NCBI GenBank assembly: GCA_000827495.1
Contig: KN817565.1
Location: 186,001 to 250,000 of the forward strand
Origin: Hypholoma sublateritium FD-334 SS-4
Lineage: Eukaryota; Basidiomycota; Agaricomycetes; Agaricales; Strophariaceae
DNA: 64,000 bases
Direction of reading: 5' to 3'
Numbering within the stretch: the first letter of the stretch is position 1; each line of letters starts with the position of its first letter. Both the position numbers and the translations under genes were made by a program. Below, in pieces: positions 1-11,250 of the stretch. Below the pieces are notes generated by a model. The model had not been told where the DNA came from. It made no database searches and saw only the letters and a program-made list of their open reading frames with translations.

Positions 1-2
1 AT

Positions 3-1019
3 ATAAAGGAGACTCACCCCTTCCGTGGTCGCCTTAAAGACGATTGGCCCTCACCAGACCATATCCAAGAAATCATCCAGAAATCATCGGGTCAATTCAT
101 CTATGCCTCCGTAGTGGTCGAGTTCTTGTCTGATCCTTCCTCAAATCCTTCCGCACGACTTGATATTATTCGAGGGCTCCGTCCGTCCGGACGATTGACT
201 CCCTACGCGCAACTTGATGCCCTATACCGACATATATTTGCGCAAGTGGATGACCTCCCAACTGTTCTTGATTTACTCGCGTATACCATCTTCGTCCCTA
301 ATCAGTACAGGGCACCTCAATGGGAGTATTCGTTACTCGAGCTGACAGAAGACGATGTCCATACAGTGTTGGCACCTTTGACATCAGTCCTCATCCTTGA
401 TCCAGAACATGGTATATCCTTCCGCCATGCCTCGCTCCCCGATTTTCTTCGTGACGAAAAGCGGTCGGAAGAGTACTGTATCCGCACACTGCCGACTCGT
501 CTTTCCATTTTGGTACTTAGCAAGCTAGCCTCCGGAAAATACATGAAAGTTGGTTGTGGTGAGGGGCTCATAAACCTGCAAAATTATTGATCTGAACAAT
601 ATTATGATAGATCACCCAAATTATGGCCTCCCTTACCTGCTGGAACATGCCGATGCCACCACTGATCTATACACAAGCCTGTCCGCATATGAACCATCGC
701 AGCAGCCCCCATCATTCAAATGTTATCCATATGAACTTGACTTTCTGAATGCCATTAAAAAATTAGTGCGTCTCCACCTCTGGTCATTGCACATCTGCAT
801 GGAATATTTATTCTTCCGGCCGTGTAGGATTTCGGTGATGGCGGCAAATTGTACGGTGATATGCTTCATCGCATTGTCCGGTTTCTCGAAGCTGAGTTTC
901 CCATGGCCCTGTATTGGGTGCAGACAAAACATGACATATCACATATTCTGGGCACAGAGCGCGTTAGAAGTATCGCTGAACGATACAAAGGGTGGCAGCC
1001 AGATTCGGATTCAGAATAA
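3..1019 (+). CDS. NACHT/STAND-family protein, C-terminal part (5' end outside window)
   Basis: The frame is open from the window edge. Three exons fit: 3-558, 611-765 and 828-1019 (TAA), giving 300 visible residues. Intron 1 (559-610, GTGAGG...ATAG, 52 bp) and intron 2 (766-827, GTGCGT...GTAG, 62 bp) keep phase, so apparent stops near 588 lie in introns. The segment with IIQKSSGQFIYASVVV, then RPSGRLTPYAQLDALYRHIF and FRHASLPDFL, is typical of the region following the NACHT ATPase in the large Agaricomycete NLR-like family; these proteins are thought to act in non-self recognition or regulated cell death. The P-loop and N-terminal effector domain lie upstream, outside the window. The end, KGWQPDSDSE, carries no WD40 or ankyrin repeats. 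Family assignment is from recognised sequence; the function is inferred. Confidence 0.82.
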
Positions 1020-1601
1020 TGAATGGATGGCATCTGGTGGAGGCGACATGGACTTATTTACAATAATAATGACTCGCGGGTCGGACGGTTCACACTTTCC
1101 TGCGCTGCGCTTCAATTACTATTCACCATACCACTCTGCGCGAGATATATATGATCAACCAACGCGCCCTCAACGCATGGTTGGTCAAGAATCAGAGCGG
1201 CAATGCAACTTGCCAGTGATTTACGGATGAACGACGTGAAATCAGCCGTTTGATGCTGGCTGAAATTGTAGGCAGTGCTGTGATTTATACCAATTGATAT
1301 ATATATATCATCGCAGGCGGACTCCTGGGCCTATTGAACAGCAAGGGCGAAGAGCGCTACCGTCCCCGACGACATCCGCACGCATGTAGGCGCGCGTGCA
1401 GCCCAGGACCGGCCGCCCCTATGTGTGAGGCGCGCGTACAGACAGCACGAGAAGTATTGGTCAGAGTCTCGTCAGACACGCACCGCCGGCGAAGCAGACA
1501 CGGGAAAGGAGGCAGCGAAGCTTCAGTGCAAAGCGTGGCGGCACGACAAGGCGCCCATACACACATCAAACGTCAGAACAAACACACCGCGCAGCGTGGC
1601 G
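1020..1601. other. intergenic, no gene seen
   Basis: It holds an (AT)n run near 1297-1309 and then turns abruptly CpG-rich from about 1340. Open frames here are long but have skewed Arg/Ala/His-rich composition and no recognisable domain. Confidence 0.5.
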
Positions 1602-2191
1602 TCAGAGCAGACAGCCCCGACATACGATCCGCGGCACACTGCGTGGCGCGCCGAAAGAGTTCAACAGCGAACAGCACGCCCGCGGCGCACAGCGCGCACG
1701 CAACACGCCTTCAAAATGCGAGGCACCGACGCACCGACGCACCCCATCTACTGCGCCGCGCTGCGCCGCTGCCCAGCGCACGACAGCCTCCGTCGCAGAT
1801 GCGGAGGCCAGCGGTAATGGAGCACCTATCCTCCAACGCACCACTGTGCGATTATCCATGCACAAGCCGACCTGCGACGAAGAAGCGCAACGACTGGCGA
1901 GCAAGGAACCAGCGCGGTGCCCCCCAAGATGCAAGGCGCCAAAATATTCCATCCCATGTCCAATGCGCGCGGGACGACCAGACCGCATCCATCCAGCGGC
2001 ACAGCAGTGGGCGCCATCTCGACCACGTGCAGTCGCTCCGCAGGCGCATCCCGGCCTGCGCATGAAGAGACGTAAAGCGGTACCTGCTCCCGCAGGGCCA
2101 GATCGCAATTGGCGAGCGCATGGTTGAAGCAGCCTGAATCGACGATCCAAAGTGGGCGAAGTGGTCCTGGTGATCCGGAGATGCGTGTCAA
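1602..2191 (-). pseudogene. decayed Ty1/copia-type retrotransposon protease region
   Basis: On the minus strand a frame starting at 2191 reads LWIVDSGC.NH near 2149, resembling the aspartic protease core W-(I/V)-DSG-(A/C)-x-x-H of Copia Gag-Pol polyproteins. It is followed at the expected distance by a hydrophobic beta-rich stretch ending GLVVPRALDMGWNIL, comparable with the part of copia proteins between protease and integrase. Further down, only in another frame, CMDNRTVVRW resembles the next conserved strand. The frame change, the lack of any integrase or reverse transcriptase and the absence of recognisable LTRs mean this is an old fragment. The match is by eye on degenerate sequence and could be coincidental in CpG-rich DNA. 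Confidence 0.4.
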
Positions 2192-2401
2192 AAACGTGAA
2201 GCGGGAGAGCGCCTTTCGCGATCAGTGTTCCCTAAGATCGTCTTCGTTGGTAATTGACATGATGAAATCCATACGAGACCCCGGGGAGGCAGAGCCAGCG
2301 GAGAGGGGCTATGGATCTGTAATTATTGTTGCTGTGCATAATCTGGTACATGCCGTTCCATCTAGCAAGAATCTCAGCGAGCCGAGATTCACTCAGACGG
2401 T

Positions 2402-2990
2402 CTACCCTATTGTAATGAGTTCCGTAATTCCTGCGAACGGTGGGCGTCAGCGTGCATTTACGGAATAAACGAGGGAGCAAACGGGTGGGTGGATCAAATG
2501 AAAAGGAAAGGAAAAGGCACGGATAGAGGTAAGGAGTGGTCGTGATCGAGAAGATAAGATGTAGGAACGGACCGGAACACAGAAATAGACGCACCGATGT
2601 TGAGCTGATACATGCTCACAAGCGTCGCGACTCGGACGGTCGCCGCGCGCAGGTCCAACTTGGCCATATGTCCATCAACGGGAAACTTGCGCGGCTCTAG
2701 GCAGCTCACGACAATGCAGTCGAACTACCCCGCACCAATCAGTTCAGCCCATCCACACACGAGACACAAACACAATGCAGAGGACGACGTACGTGGATAT
2801 GGCTGTGCAGTACCGGCGAAACGCCCAACGCGCCGTCGACGATCGGGTAGTTGCCACCCTAGGTGGCGGATGCAGCGGCGGGAAGCGGGAGGAGCTTGGT
2901 GGTGAGAGGGACGAGCCCCGTCGTGAGCAGTCGCTCGAGTGCCCAGTTGTGCTAACCGTGTGTACGAGCAAATGGGTGGGAGGTTTCAAA
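2402..2990 (-). pseudogene. succinate dehydrogenase membrane anchor (SDHD/CybS) pseudogene, introns retained
   Basis: Read from 2990 down, the minus strand gives the CybS order: HG.HNWALERLLTTGLVPLT, then YPIVDGALGVSPVLHSHIH, intron 2792-2725 (GTACGT...GTAG, 68 bp), FDCIVV, PRKFPVDGHMAKLDLRAAT, MYQLNI, intron 2594-2431 (GTGCGT...GCAG, 164 bp), GITELITIG and a stop at 2404-2402. CybS is the inner-mitochondrial-membrane subunit of complex II that helps bind heme b and ubiquinone. The His of the HSH motif is present, but the conserved Asp-Tyr that follows (VVDY in functional proteins) reads Ser-Cys. Two in-frame stops occur, TAG at 2954-2952 and TAG at 2861-2859. Both splice junctions keep phase, so this derives from genomic duplication, not reverse transcription. 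An intact SDHD gene should exist elsewhere in the genome. Confidence 0.78.
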
Positions 2991-3189
2991 GTTCATCGAT
3001 TATAAGTCCATCAATTATCCTCCATGAGTCTGTATTATCGCTGCGGGGAATCACGCGTCAGTGGCTGCTGCACAGACAACAAGAGCGAGGGGACGTACGA
3101 CCTCCGGGGATGTATGCGCGGCAGACGCCGCCTAGATTCGTCGCGTAGCGTGCTGCGGGGTGGTCAATGCGCGGCGTGAGCCGTAGTGG

Positions 3190-3510
3190 GAGGAGACGTA
3201 CAGAGTGCGGAGACAAAAGAGGCCGAATGGGCGCGGGGAAGCGGAGAGCAAGTGAGGTGGACATCGGCGGGACAGTGAGCGAGCTTCCTGCTCCCCGGGG
3301 TCGCGAATGCGGGGCCGGTGAGCGGGACGAACCCCGCTGAGAGCATGTGCTCGAATGTCCAGAAGTGCAAGCCGTTCATGCGCAACGGAGCAATGAGCTA
3401 CGCTGCCCCGTTCACTGAGTCCTGGACGATCTGCGCGAGCTGGAGTTCTCCAAACTTCAGCGCCTGGGGCGAAAGGTCGTACGGAAAAGGCTGCGGGTGG
3501 TCAGTGCGGG
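3190..3510 (-). pseudogene. second, 5'-side SDHD/CybS pseudogene fragment
   Basis: This is a tandem partner of the preceding pseudogene, lying upstream of it on the same strand. The minus strand reads PQPFPYDLSPQALK, then VQDSVNGAA, a stop (TAG at 3400-3398), and NGLHFWTFEHMLSAGFVPL, matching the end of the presequence region, the VNDA/PPPS linker and the first helix (GSYHWTFERLLSAGLVPLT) of CybS. Reading frame and similarity fade after about 3200. The conserved Trp codon (3361-3359) and its partner (2945-2943) lie 416 bp apart, and flanking sequence containing a shared CAGTCA/CCGCGG-like segment also aligns, so the unit was duplicated in tandem. Function is not expected: there is a stop, and the heme and quinone half is missing. 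Confidence 0.65.
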
Positions 3511-4953
3511 GCATCACGCACGATATGTATGGGTAACACACCGAGGGCCGCACGCGAGAGATGAGGTGAGTGTGGGAGGGGAGGACGACGGTGGTGGGGG
3601 CAGTGTGAGAGCAACTGCATTGGCTACTGCCGAGAACTGCCACAGCCAAGCATACGCAAGCAGCGCCACATCCGAAAACGCACTCAGCATCGTTGATGGG
3701 TTGAACTCACAGAGCGCTGGCGCTCGACGAGGTGTGATTACATTCGGATTCTAAGGGAAGTGCTATATTCACCACTCCGGACATTCCGCGGTGCTAACCA
3801 GGAGGATATCATAGCTCCGGAACTGAATAAGCGCGACGGCGGTGGGGGAGCGACGAGAAGGCGAGATGTTAGCGTACCTGCCGCGCGCTGTGTGGGGAAA
3901 AGCAGATGCGAATGGGCGAGCGCGCGCACGCACCGAAGTGGGGAACAAAGGAGAGGATCCATCGATGGCACGATATACTTATGGTAGCCCCCAGGCAGGC
4001 GGACGCACACGGTGCGCGCGCTAAGCGGAGCGGAGCCAGCGATCGTCGTAAGCGCGCGCGGCGGACTGCGGTACTCATACATGACGCGCGCGTGCGAGGG
4101 ACACATGTGCAGGACAAGCAAGCACTTAAGCAAGAATGAAGCGGCGCCTGCGAAACGATGTGCCGCGACATCGGGTGGTGCGAATGGCGGGTCCGCGACC
4201 CTGATTCACAGAAGCGTATATGGCGAGCGGCCAGAACGAAGCCGACGGGTGATGGGCTTGGGAGCTGGGTACGTCCCCGCTTTCTGGTGTGGATGAGGCC
4301 CCAGCCGACCGTGCATGGCGCAGGCGCAGAAATTCGTGAAGCTGGCGTGGGACGGACGTGGGTGCTGTGCCACGTACAGCTGGCGCGGCGACGCGGAACG
4401 AGTCGTGGTTGGAGACATAGAAATCGGGATGTGAGTGCGAAGTGGTGGGAGGGGTGTACTAGTAAGAGTGGAAAGCCCAGGTTGCATCAGTACATTTACG
4501 CGGACCACGTCGGAATCTGTCGCTTAGATCATGTACAATATAGTTGGTACATACATGAATATCAACGCCCATTTTGTGTTTGCTTTGAGACCAGCCACCA
4601 CGCACAGTGCGCACGCGCTACCGTTTGTGGTACCGTTCCTAACCCCTGAAATTCTGTAGACGCATCGTCGGGGCCGTCGATGACGTCGGCGCGTCGATAG
4701 CGCCGTCTACCTGAAGCTCCTTCGGGCCGACATGCGCTCTTGTAAAATAGACATTGTACTTATTCAGAAGATTAATTCTACCCATGCGCTCACTCCTGAC
4801 AGATCAAATGCACCGATGCCACCCATCCGGAAGATGAGGTGTGCCGCGCCCTTGCACCTCCAAAGGCGTATAACAGACGACGGCGTGATGCACCGATCCC
4901 CACAGCATCCTGCGTCGCATCGCCCCGGTCCACGCACGCACGCGCACACCACC
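3511..4953. other. CpG-rich intergenic DNA, no gene supported
   Basis: Frames of 60-160 codons exist on both strands but overlap each other, have skewed Arg/Ala composition and match nothing recognised. The promoter of the plus-strand gene starting at 4954 should lie in the last few hundred bases; no clear TATA box was seen. Confidence 0.4.
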
Positions 4954-5797
4954 ATGCCCGAATCCACCACCACCATCCCCGCGAACCAGGCCGAGCTCGA
5001 GGTCTACCTCCAAACCGCGCTGTCCGGCCTCGAGGCACACGACCCCGCCACGCTCACCGCGGACATCATCAGCGCGCACCTCTACCACACGTGCGCTGTG
5101 CCGGACGCCCCACGCGCGTCGGACGCCACGGCGAGCGCAGCCGGCGCGATAGGCCCGCTGACGCTGAACGCGCCGGCGATGGCGGAGTTCTTCGAGGGGC
5201 GGGTCAGGATCACGAAGCAGGGCGCGTTTAAGCCGTCGTTTGAAGGGACGCTCGCGGGTGCGTGTCCGTTTCGGAGGGCGGCGGCGCATGACCGCGCCGC
5301 TAATGCATTGCTTTGCGTTTGGTTACTTACACGCATGACCAGGCGGTGCCGAGCAGTGGGTGGGGCCGGCGGTGGGCAAGGTGGATGTACTGGGCTACGC
5401 AGATGACATAACGTTCCATGCGCTTGCCGGCCGCACGGTGAAGGTCCCGTTTATCAAGGATTATATGATCATGCTCTTCTTCAAGGATAAATCAGACACC
5501 ATGAAAGGGAATTTCTTCGGCGTCGTGAGTGCGCTTCCAACTCTTTTTTTCCTGTCGTTGACCAACGTAATTGATGCGCTGTAGTTTGTTGGTATGTGTA
5601 TTTCTATGTTATAGGCGCACTTTGTCAGACTCATGGTGTGTTCGAACTACAGGGGAAATGCAAGATTCAGGGACATACACCATCGGTTCAGGGAATTTTA
5701 CCGATTGAGCAATCGCACAGGGGAGTATCGACATGGCGAGAACATCTTTGAAGTGTATGCGCGCAGTTCTGATTCTGTCCTCCTCTTTTTTTATTAA
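4954..5797 (+). CDS. three-exon gene for a small beta-rich protein, family uncertain
   Basis: Exons 4954-5257, 5343-5524 and 5615-5797 (TAA) splice in phase to 222 residues. Intron 1 (GTGCGT...CCAG, 85 bp) and intron 2 (GTGAGT...ATAG, 90 bp) have standard signals. The ATG at 4954 follows CACCACC and starts MPESTTTIPANQAELEVYLQ. After an Ala-rich helical stretch (about residues 13-62) comes FFEGRVRITKQGAFKPSFEG at about 80-99, then alternating hydrophobic strands and FFKDKSDTMKGNFFG near 150-162. The beta pattern loosely recalls VapA-like eight-stranded barrel proteins that occur in fungi; I give that as a low-confidence idea only. Exon 1 is very GC-rich with C/G third positions and exon 3 is not; the last 20 codons may be wrongly assigned. 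A broken tandem copy lies 95 bp downstream. Confidence 0.68.
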
Positions 5798-5890
5798 ATT
5801 CAAATTGTTTTTAATGTCCGCACATCCGTGGTTGAAAAGTAACTGACAAACTGAATCGAATACCGCGAAGAATTTAAGATAGGGATGGTA

Positions 5891-6205
5891 TCCCCACCTT
5901 CGAAGCCACCGCCGCCGTCTTCGCGGACCACGCCGCGCTCGAGGTTTACCTACAAAACGCCCCGCCGGGCCTGGAGACGTATGACACCGCCGCGCTCAGC
6001 GCGGACGCCATCAGTGCGCACCTCCACCATGCGTGCGCTTCCGCGCTCTTGTATTAAATTGCGTTGCGTTATTCATACACACGCATAGCCTGCGCCAAGC
6101 AGTGGGCGGGCCTTGGGGGGGCACGCAGACGACATACGCTCCACGCGCTCGCCGGCGCGACGACGGTACGCTCATCGTGGACTGCATCATCATGCTCTGC
6201 TTAGA
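5891..6205 (+). pseudogene. truncated tandem copy of the 4954-5797 gene
   Basis: ALEVYLQNAPPGLETYDTAA at about 5929-5988 mirrors ELEVYLQTALSGLEAHDPAT of the upstream gene, followed by LSADAISAHLHHACA against LTADIISAHLYHTCA. About 195 bp corresponding to the rest of exon 1 are then missing. Similarity resumes inside the counterpart of intron 1 (both have a TTGCGTT stretch before CACACGCAT or ACACGCAT) and continues through the exon 2 counterpart (CATACGCTCCACGCGCTCGC against CATAACGTTCCATGCGCTTG) up to the ATGATCATGCTC/CATCATCATGCTC site. A stop follows HACASALLY, and the exon 2 frame is disrupted. This is a direct tandem duplication with an internal deletion. Confidence 0.75.
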
Positions 6206-7904
6206 AGCAAACGCAAGTATCTGGACCTGGAGGAGCTGCGTCGGCGGGGTTACCGATGGGCCTGCTGCGCAGGGAGCGATGGTGTGGACAGCATCAATAA
6301 ATGCACATTGCTTTTTACCCACATCGTGCGACGGGTTTTTTTCAATGCAGCCAATGCACGCGCATTTCACACACACATCTAGCACTTGAGAGTTGCATCA
6401 CAGTTCAGGTGGCATGGCCCTATGTACGTCTATCTCTTGTTTTCGAAATTACAATGCATACACCTACATTCAGTATCGATTCAATCGCAGCTTTCCTCTT
6501 TTGAGTTCAGCATATCCTGGAAATATCAGCACGCAATCGTACGTACATACAACGAATATCTACACTGCACAGAAGCAGCAACAGCCCGGCAGATCGAGCC
6601 CGGCGTCTGCGTCTCTTCCAGTCGTGCAGCCAAGAGCCCACTCTCCCCACGAACCAGTCCGACGTAGCGCAGCTTATCGAGAAAGACGCGGAACACGGCG
6701 CTCTGAAAATATGTACCCCCAAACCGAGGCACGCCCAACAGCAGAGCCCCATCGCGCAGCACCACGCTACCGCGAACGTTGGTATGCCCCTCGCCAGCGT
6801 GCATGCGCGTGGCCCAGAGACGGGCCAGATAACACTGCGAGCGGGTGCTGGGCATGCAGTGACAACAGTGCGTATGCGGGTGAGGCGTGGATAGGGGTAG
6901 GCGGGGCATCGGGGACGTGTGTATATGCGATAAGCTGAAACTTGAAGGCGAGACAGTGGGAACGATACACGGCGCAGGGCTGCGCAGCGCGGCATACGGA
7001 CAGACAGCCTCTAGAGATCCGAGCAGGCAGAGGGAGCGCGACCAAGCCAGAGCGCGGGGGCGCAAAATGCGCACACCGACGAGCCCAATCCTGGAATTGC
7101 CTAGATACCCATTAGCCCCGGCGTGCGTCGTGGGGGTGATAAATTCTGGCGGACGGCGTTGGAGTGCGTGGGGCGTGTTTGTGGTGTGTCGAACCACGGA
7201 GACCAGCGACGGCTGGACGACGGTGTGCCCAGCGCGAGAAGCAGCACTGCGTCCGTCTAGGCACGCATCCCAGTGTGGTTTATGGATACCGCGCATCTCA
7301 AGAAGACGCGGGAAGGCGGCGCGGAACGTCGTACGCGGGGAATACACGCCAGCACAGTCACATATATAGAAAGATTAGGAGGAACCAGAGAGCCAAGCCG
7401 CGCGGGAGCGCCGGGATGAGCGGGGGGAGCGGTATTTGCGGGCGGGTGTTAGGCGCCGCGATGCGCGTGAGGAAGGCGCGTTCGCGAGGGCTTGTACGGC
7501 ACCGATGTTCATGTGCGAAACGCGCCCGAAGAGCAGGTGACGCGACTCCTGGTGTTGAGTACGGGGTTTGGCGGCAGATGGAAGGGAGTTGTGGGAATTA
7601 GAGTAGGTGGGACGCACACTGACCGGACCTGCATGGTACACGCTTGAAAGAGGGCAGTGATTGCAAAGTCCCTGAGCGGACGCTGGGAAGACAGTACCGC
7701 GTACCGCATGGGCATAACGGGTGGCAGCTCCGATTTAGAGACCTGGAAAAATAGACAAAAGCGACAAAGTGAAGAAAAGACGGATGCGCACCTATCGGCA
7801 TGCGGTACCGTGCTATCATGGCAGATGATCGAAGGGACAGAGCAAGTTAAACCAAATAACGATGCGCGCCTGAGACGTCGTTGTCGTTACTCCAGCGGGG
7901 ATGG
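6206..7904. other. CpG-rich DNA with one coding-like segment, no gene called
   Basis: On the minus strand about 6771-6590 reads GSVVLRDGALLLGVPRFGG, YFQSAVFRVFLDKLRYVGL and VRGESGLLAARLEE in one frame. It has the look of real protein, but I cannot name a family and see no start, stop or splice context. Everything else in the stretch is overlapping low-information frames. Confidence 0.3.
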
Positions 7905-8330
7905 GCAAAGGGAGGCGTGCGCGGCCGGGAGCGTGAGCGCGGCTTTGGAGATAGGAGACGAGCATGCAGGAGGGGCGGCGAATCAGACGGGGCGCGGGGG
8001 AGGACATGAGGTGGGAATGGAATCACGAGGCGGGCGAAGGCGTGCGCGGGAGGGGAGAGACCGCCAATGGCAGGGAGCGGTGCTGCATGCGCCCCGTGCG
8101 CGCCCGAGGCTAATAAAAGATCTGTTCACCGGGCAGCGATGCCCGTGGCTGCGAATGCCACAGGACGACCTGCCTGAAACCAAGGCTCGGGCGTGCAGAC
8201 GGCGATATGCTGCGGGCGAGCGGATGATGGAGAACGCAGCTGGGTGTGTACTGACGTGGCGCCGTTAGGATGATGCACGGGAAACCCCGACTGAGATTCA
8301 ACCTTCGCTACTTCTTCCGCAGTAGCCAAT
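7905..8330 (+). repeat. diverged dispersed repeat, copy 1 (partner 11495-12080)
   Basis: CGTGGCTGCGAATGCCACAG near 8140 matches CGCGGCTGCGTATGCCAGCG near 11932. GCAGACGGCGATATGCTG and GGATGATGGAGA match CAGGGACGGCGACATGCAG and AGATGATGGAGA in the partner, and both end in ATTCAACCTTCGCTAC / ATTCAACTTCCGCGAC. The order of the blocks is the same in both. No protein is encoded consistently in the two copies. Confidence 0.6.
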
Positions 8331-10884
8331 GAGAGCCTAGCTATTAGTACACGTCGTTTTAGGCAAGTACCTAGTGTGCGTTGCCCCCCACATACGCATG
8401 GGGCTTTCGAACGCATATTAGGCCCTTTCTTTTGCATTCAGGATATGTTGGATTTAGTATACTAGCCAGAGTCCGTAGAGTACTTAGACCGCGTCGGCAG
8501 ATATCGCGCTCTGAATTATAAAAATGTCTGCGAATTTCGCACAGAATAATGAGAATTCATGGGAGAACGTACAAATACAATGTGTTCTAAGATCATTCCA
8601 TATTTGCGGAAGAATACACGCGCGTGTGGTCATATGCGCAGTGATAACCCGTCTGATAGACTCGAATAGTGCTCGGACACGAAATTACCAACGGCAGGAG
8701 CGAAGCTCGCACAGAAAGACGGAAAACTGCACGCCGTCTCTATGCGCAGTGCGACTTCACACGGCCTAAGACTGTGACACAAGGCAGGCGCTCTCCGCGT
8801 GCGCGTGCACAGGGACAGCCAATCTATAAGTATAGGCGAATGCGCAGCGATAAAAGTGCAGTGCAGAGTGCGCGATAAGAGAAAAAAAGGCGGAAGACAC
8901 GCTGACGATGAGCCGGCGTCTGAGCACGCGGGCTCGCGCATCGCGCAGGCACGCCACTGCAGCGCGCATCGTAGTTAGATGCAGGGCAAGGCACTGCTCT
9001 TCCGAATGCGCGACGCACGGCGGGGTACCATGAACAGGGAAGATTCTTCAACATGAATATCCTGCCAGTGAGACGCCGTAAGGGCAGTGGACATCAGGTA
9101 GAAGGGGAAAAGCCGCATACACAGATCGAGCATGGCCGAAAATGAGAGCGATGCGCGGAGTATGCGTCTGCGCAGAGCGCACACAGCACAGCGCATCGGG
9201 TGGGCACGCCGCGCAGCCGTAGAGGCGTCGGCAGCGCGCAATGCGCATCCTCGTAAAAAAAATGGGCCAGAGCGCGCCAGATTAAGGTGGTGTAGCGAAC
9301 GCAGGTCATGCATGTACAGCGCGTGCTCGCGCGTCCTGTTTGGGAAAAAGGCGAGGGAGAGGAGACGGTGGCAGCGGCGGTCAGGTGTGTGAAGATATGC
9401 GGGATACAGAGAGGGTGAACGCTTGCGACAGCGTTTTCTCATATGTGCAGAAGGCGATGCACAGCACGGGACGTCGAGGCTCCTGGGGGACGCGCATATA
9501 AGTATGGGACACGCCGCGCCGCATGCGCTGCGCAGCCTGCGCTTGTCCGGGGGCTTTGGTGCGCAGGGGGAACCAGGAAAGAATATCCCGCGGCGGCGCA
9601 CGCCAGGGATGAGTGCTTTCTGGAAACAACGCTTGGGACCGACGCTGGCGGGCGGCAGGAGAGAACACGTAGGATGCGCGTGCGCGCGTCACCTGCTCGC
9701 CCCCGTTCAAACCAGGCGCGTGACGCGTACGCCCGGGAAACGGGTCGTCAGGTCAGACGAAACGCGATGAAAGCGCGCAGGCAGTATTGGACGCGCTGAA
9801 TACTGGGCATGGGCAAACCTGGGAAAGGTGCTGGGACATGGCGCACGAGATATGTTCTACGCTGCGCGCCCCGTGATATACATTACTGCATACGGAACCA
9901 TTGTTTTGGTTTCTCGTGGCCTTCGTACCGTGGTGGGCACTGCGCCTTATACTTCTAAGTTGGAAAATGCATATGATACTGCGACTCCTTTCCACGCGTC
10001 TGAACGCAGAATTTCCCTTACGTACGTCGAATTTTCTTTTATACGTCGCGTCAGTATTATCCACTTGTGTAGACCGCATCTTACGCCGCCTTCGTGTATC
10101 CAATTTCGTAAATTCATTCTGTACAAATTTACTAAATTTCCATTGAGTTTCGCTGAACATAATGAGCGTGAAAGAAGACACATCATACACTATAAAGTCA
10201 TTTAAATAAAAATAGGTACAGAAAAGGTGCTGAATATACAGAACGCTCATCATCACTACCATCTGATTTGAAGTGCATGAATCGGTGTACGCACATGATT
10301 TTACATAAAATAAACCACATTTGCACACGAAGGACACATTGATGAAATGAAATACGTTGAGCAATTTGAAACATTAAGAGAGAGAAAAAGACTGCATTGT
10401 TTATTCGTCCTTTATCGCATGCGCGGCGTGCGCGGCTGACAGCACGCCATTTCTACACCAAAACTGCAACTCGCGCGGCGTCACACGCTCAGCCAAATTC
10501 TCCGTCAACCACAGAAATCTCAGCCGCAAAGGGAACGCCACCATCCAGCGAATCGCACATCGAAGCGCACATACGCAGCCGAATCAGAGAACACCGCAAC
10601 GGACGACCGCACCGCGGCGATTTTTGATAATAGGCTGGTCATCCCCGGGCGTAGGGCGCCGGAGAGAGGCCCGGCTGCAGACATAGCCAGTGAGTATGCA
10701 GAGCGAGTCCGGAAGCGGACGGCGGGCGGGAAGAGGGCGGCACCATATGCGCTGACGGAATGATGCGCCGACGATACGCAGCGGACATCGCGCCTCGTGC
10801 GCGTACATATCCCACGGTAAACACAGATCGAGAGGCAGCAGCATCCCCGCGTCAATGCGCGCACCCGAACACGCAATGGCGGAC
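8331..10884. other. gene-empty stretch, CpG-rich then AT-rich
   Basis: 8331-9880 is CpG-rich with only overlapping frames. 9890-10390 is distinctly AT-richer and holds a 203-codon minus-strand frame (10364-9753) with no recognised domain. Another frame through the same bases is similarly long, so I do not call a gene. Confidence 0.4.
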
Positions 10885-11250
10885 CATGCCCGGCGTAGCA
10901 CAGCGCACGCCGGAGAGATGGCCCGTCTGATAGCACTGCGCGGGCGCGCGCAGACGATGGGCGGCGGGAGAGTGGGGATACCGAGGGGAGGCGGATGTGC
11001 TGTGCGCGCGTAGTACAGCGCGGGACGGCATATCGGGCCGGAACGCCGCGGCGTGCTGCCCGGGCGCGCATAGGTGGGAGTGAGCTGTGCCGAATGCGCG
11101 GTGAGCGCGCCCCGGCTACAGCCCAAAGTACCAGGCGAGACAACCTCATGGCGCCGTGCGCGGGGGTGTTCTGTCTGGAAGCTGGGTATCGGAGGGCGCG
11201 GAGACGGCGGCGGGCAGCAGGAGGCGGGCATGGGCGTGCGGCGCGGGTGC
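10885..11250 (-). repeat. repeat block E, copy 1 (tandem partner 13163-13490)
   Basis: ACCATGCCCGGCGTAGCACA near 10885, followed by GCGCACGCCGGAGAGATGGC and CCGTCTGA, is nearly identical to 13162-13210. Similarity continues through GGCGGGC/GGGGATAC and CAGGCGAGACAACC...GCCGTGCGCGGG to GCGGAGACGGCGGCGGGCAG near 11198. The separation is about 2.28 kb. A third copy lies in reverse orientation at about 42560-42870. Orientation is given relative to that copy. Confidence 0.7.

Noticed and set aside
559..610. Frameshift or stop making the NACHT gene a pseudogene
   Set aside because: A 52-bp GT-AG intron (559-610) and a 62-bp intron (766-827) restore one frame through to a stop at 1019, so the 3' end is intact.
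1334..2065. 243-codon plus-strand frame as a gene
   Set aside because: Arg/Ala/His-rich composition, several equally long frames on both strands, no start context or domain; typical of CpG-rich noncoding DNA.
9753..10364. 203-codon minus-strand frame in AT-rich DNA
   Set aside because: No recognised domain and a second long frame overlaps it; composition changes midway where the DNA turns CpG-rich.
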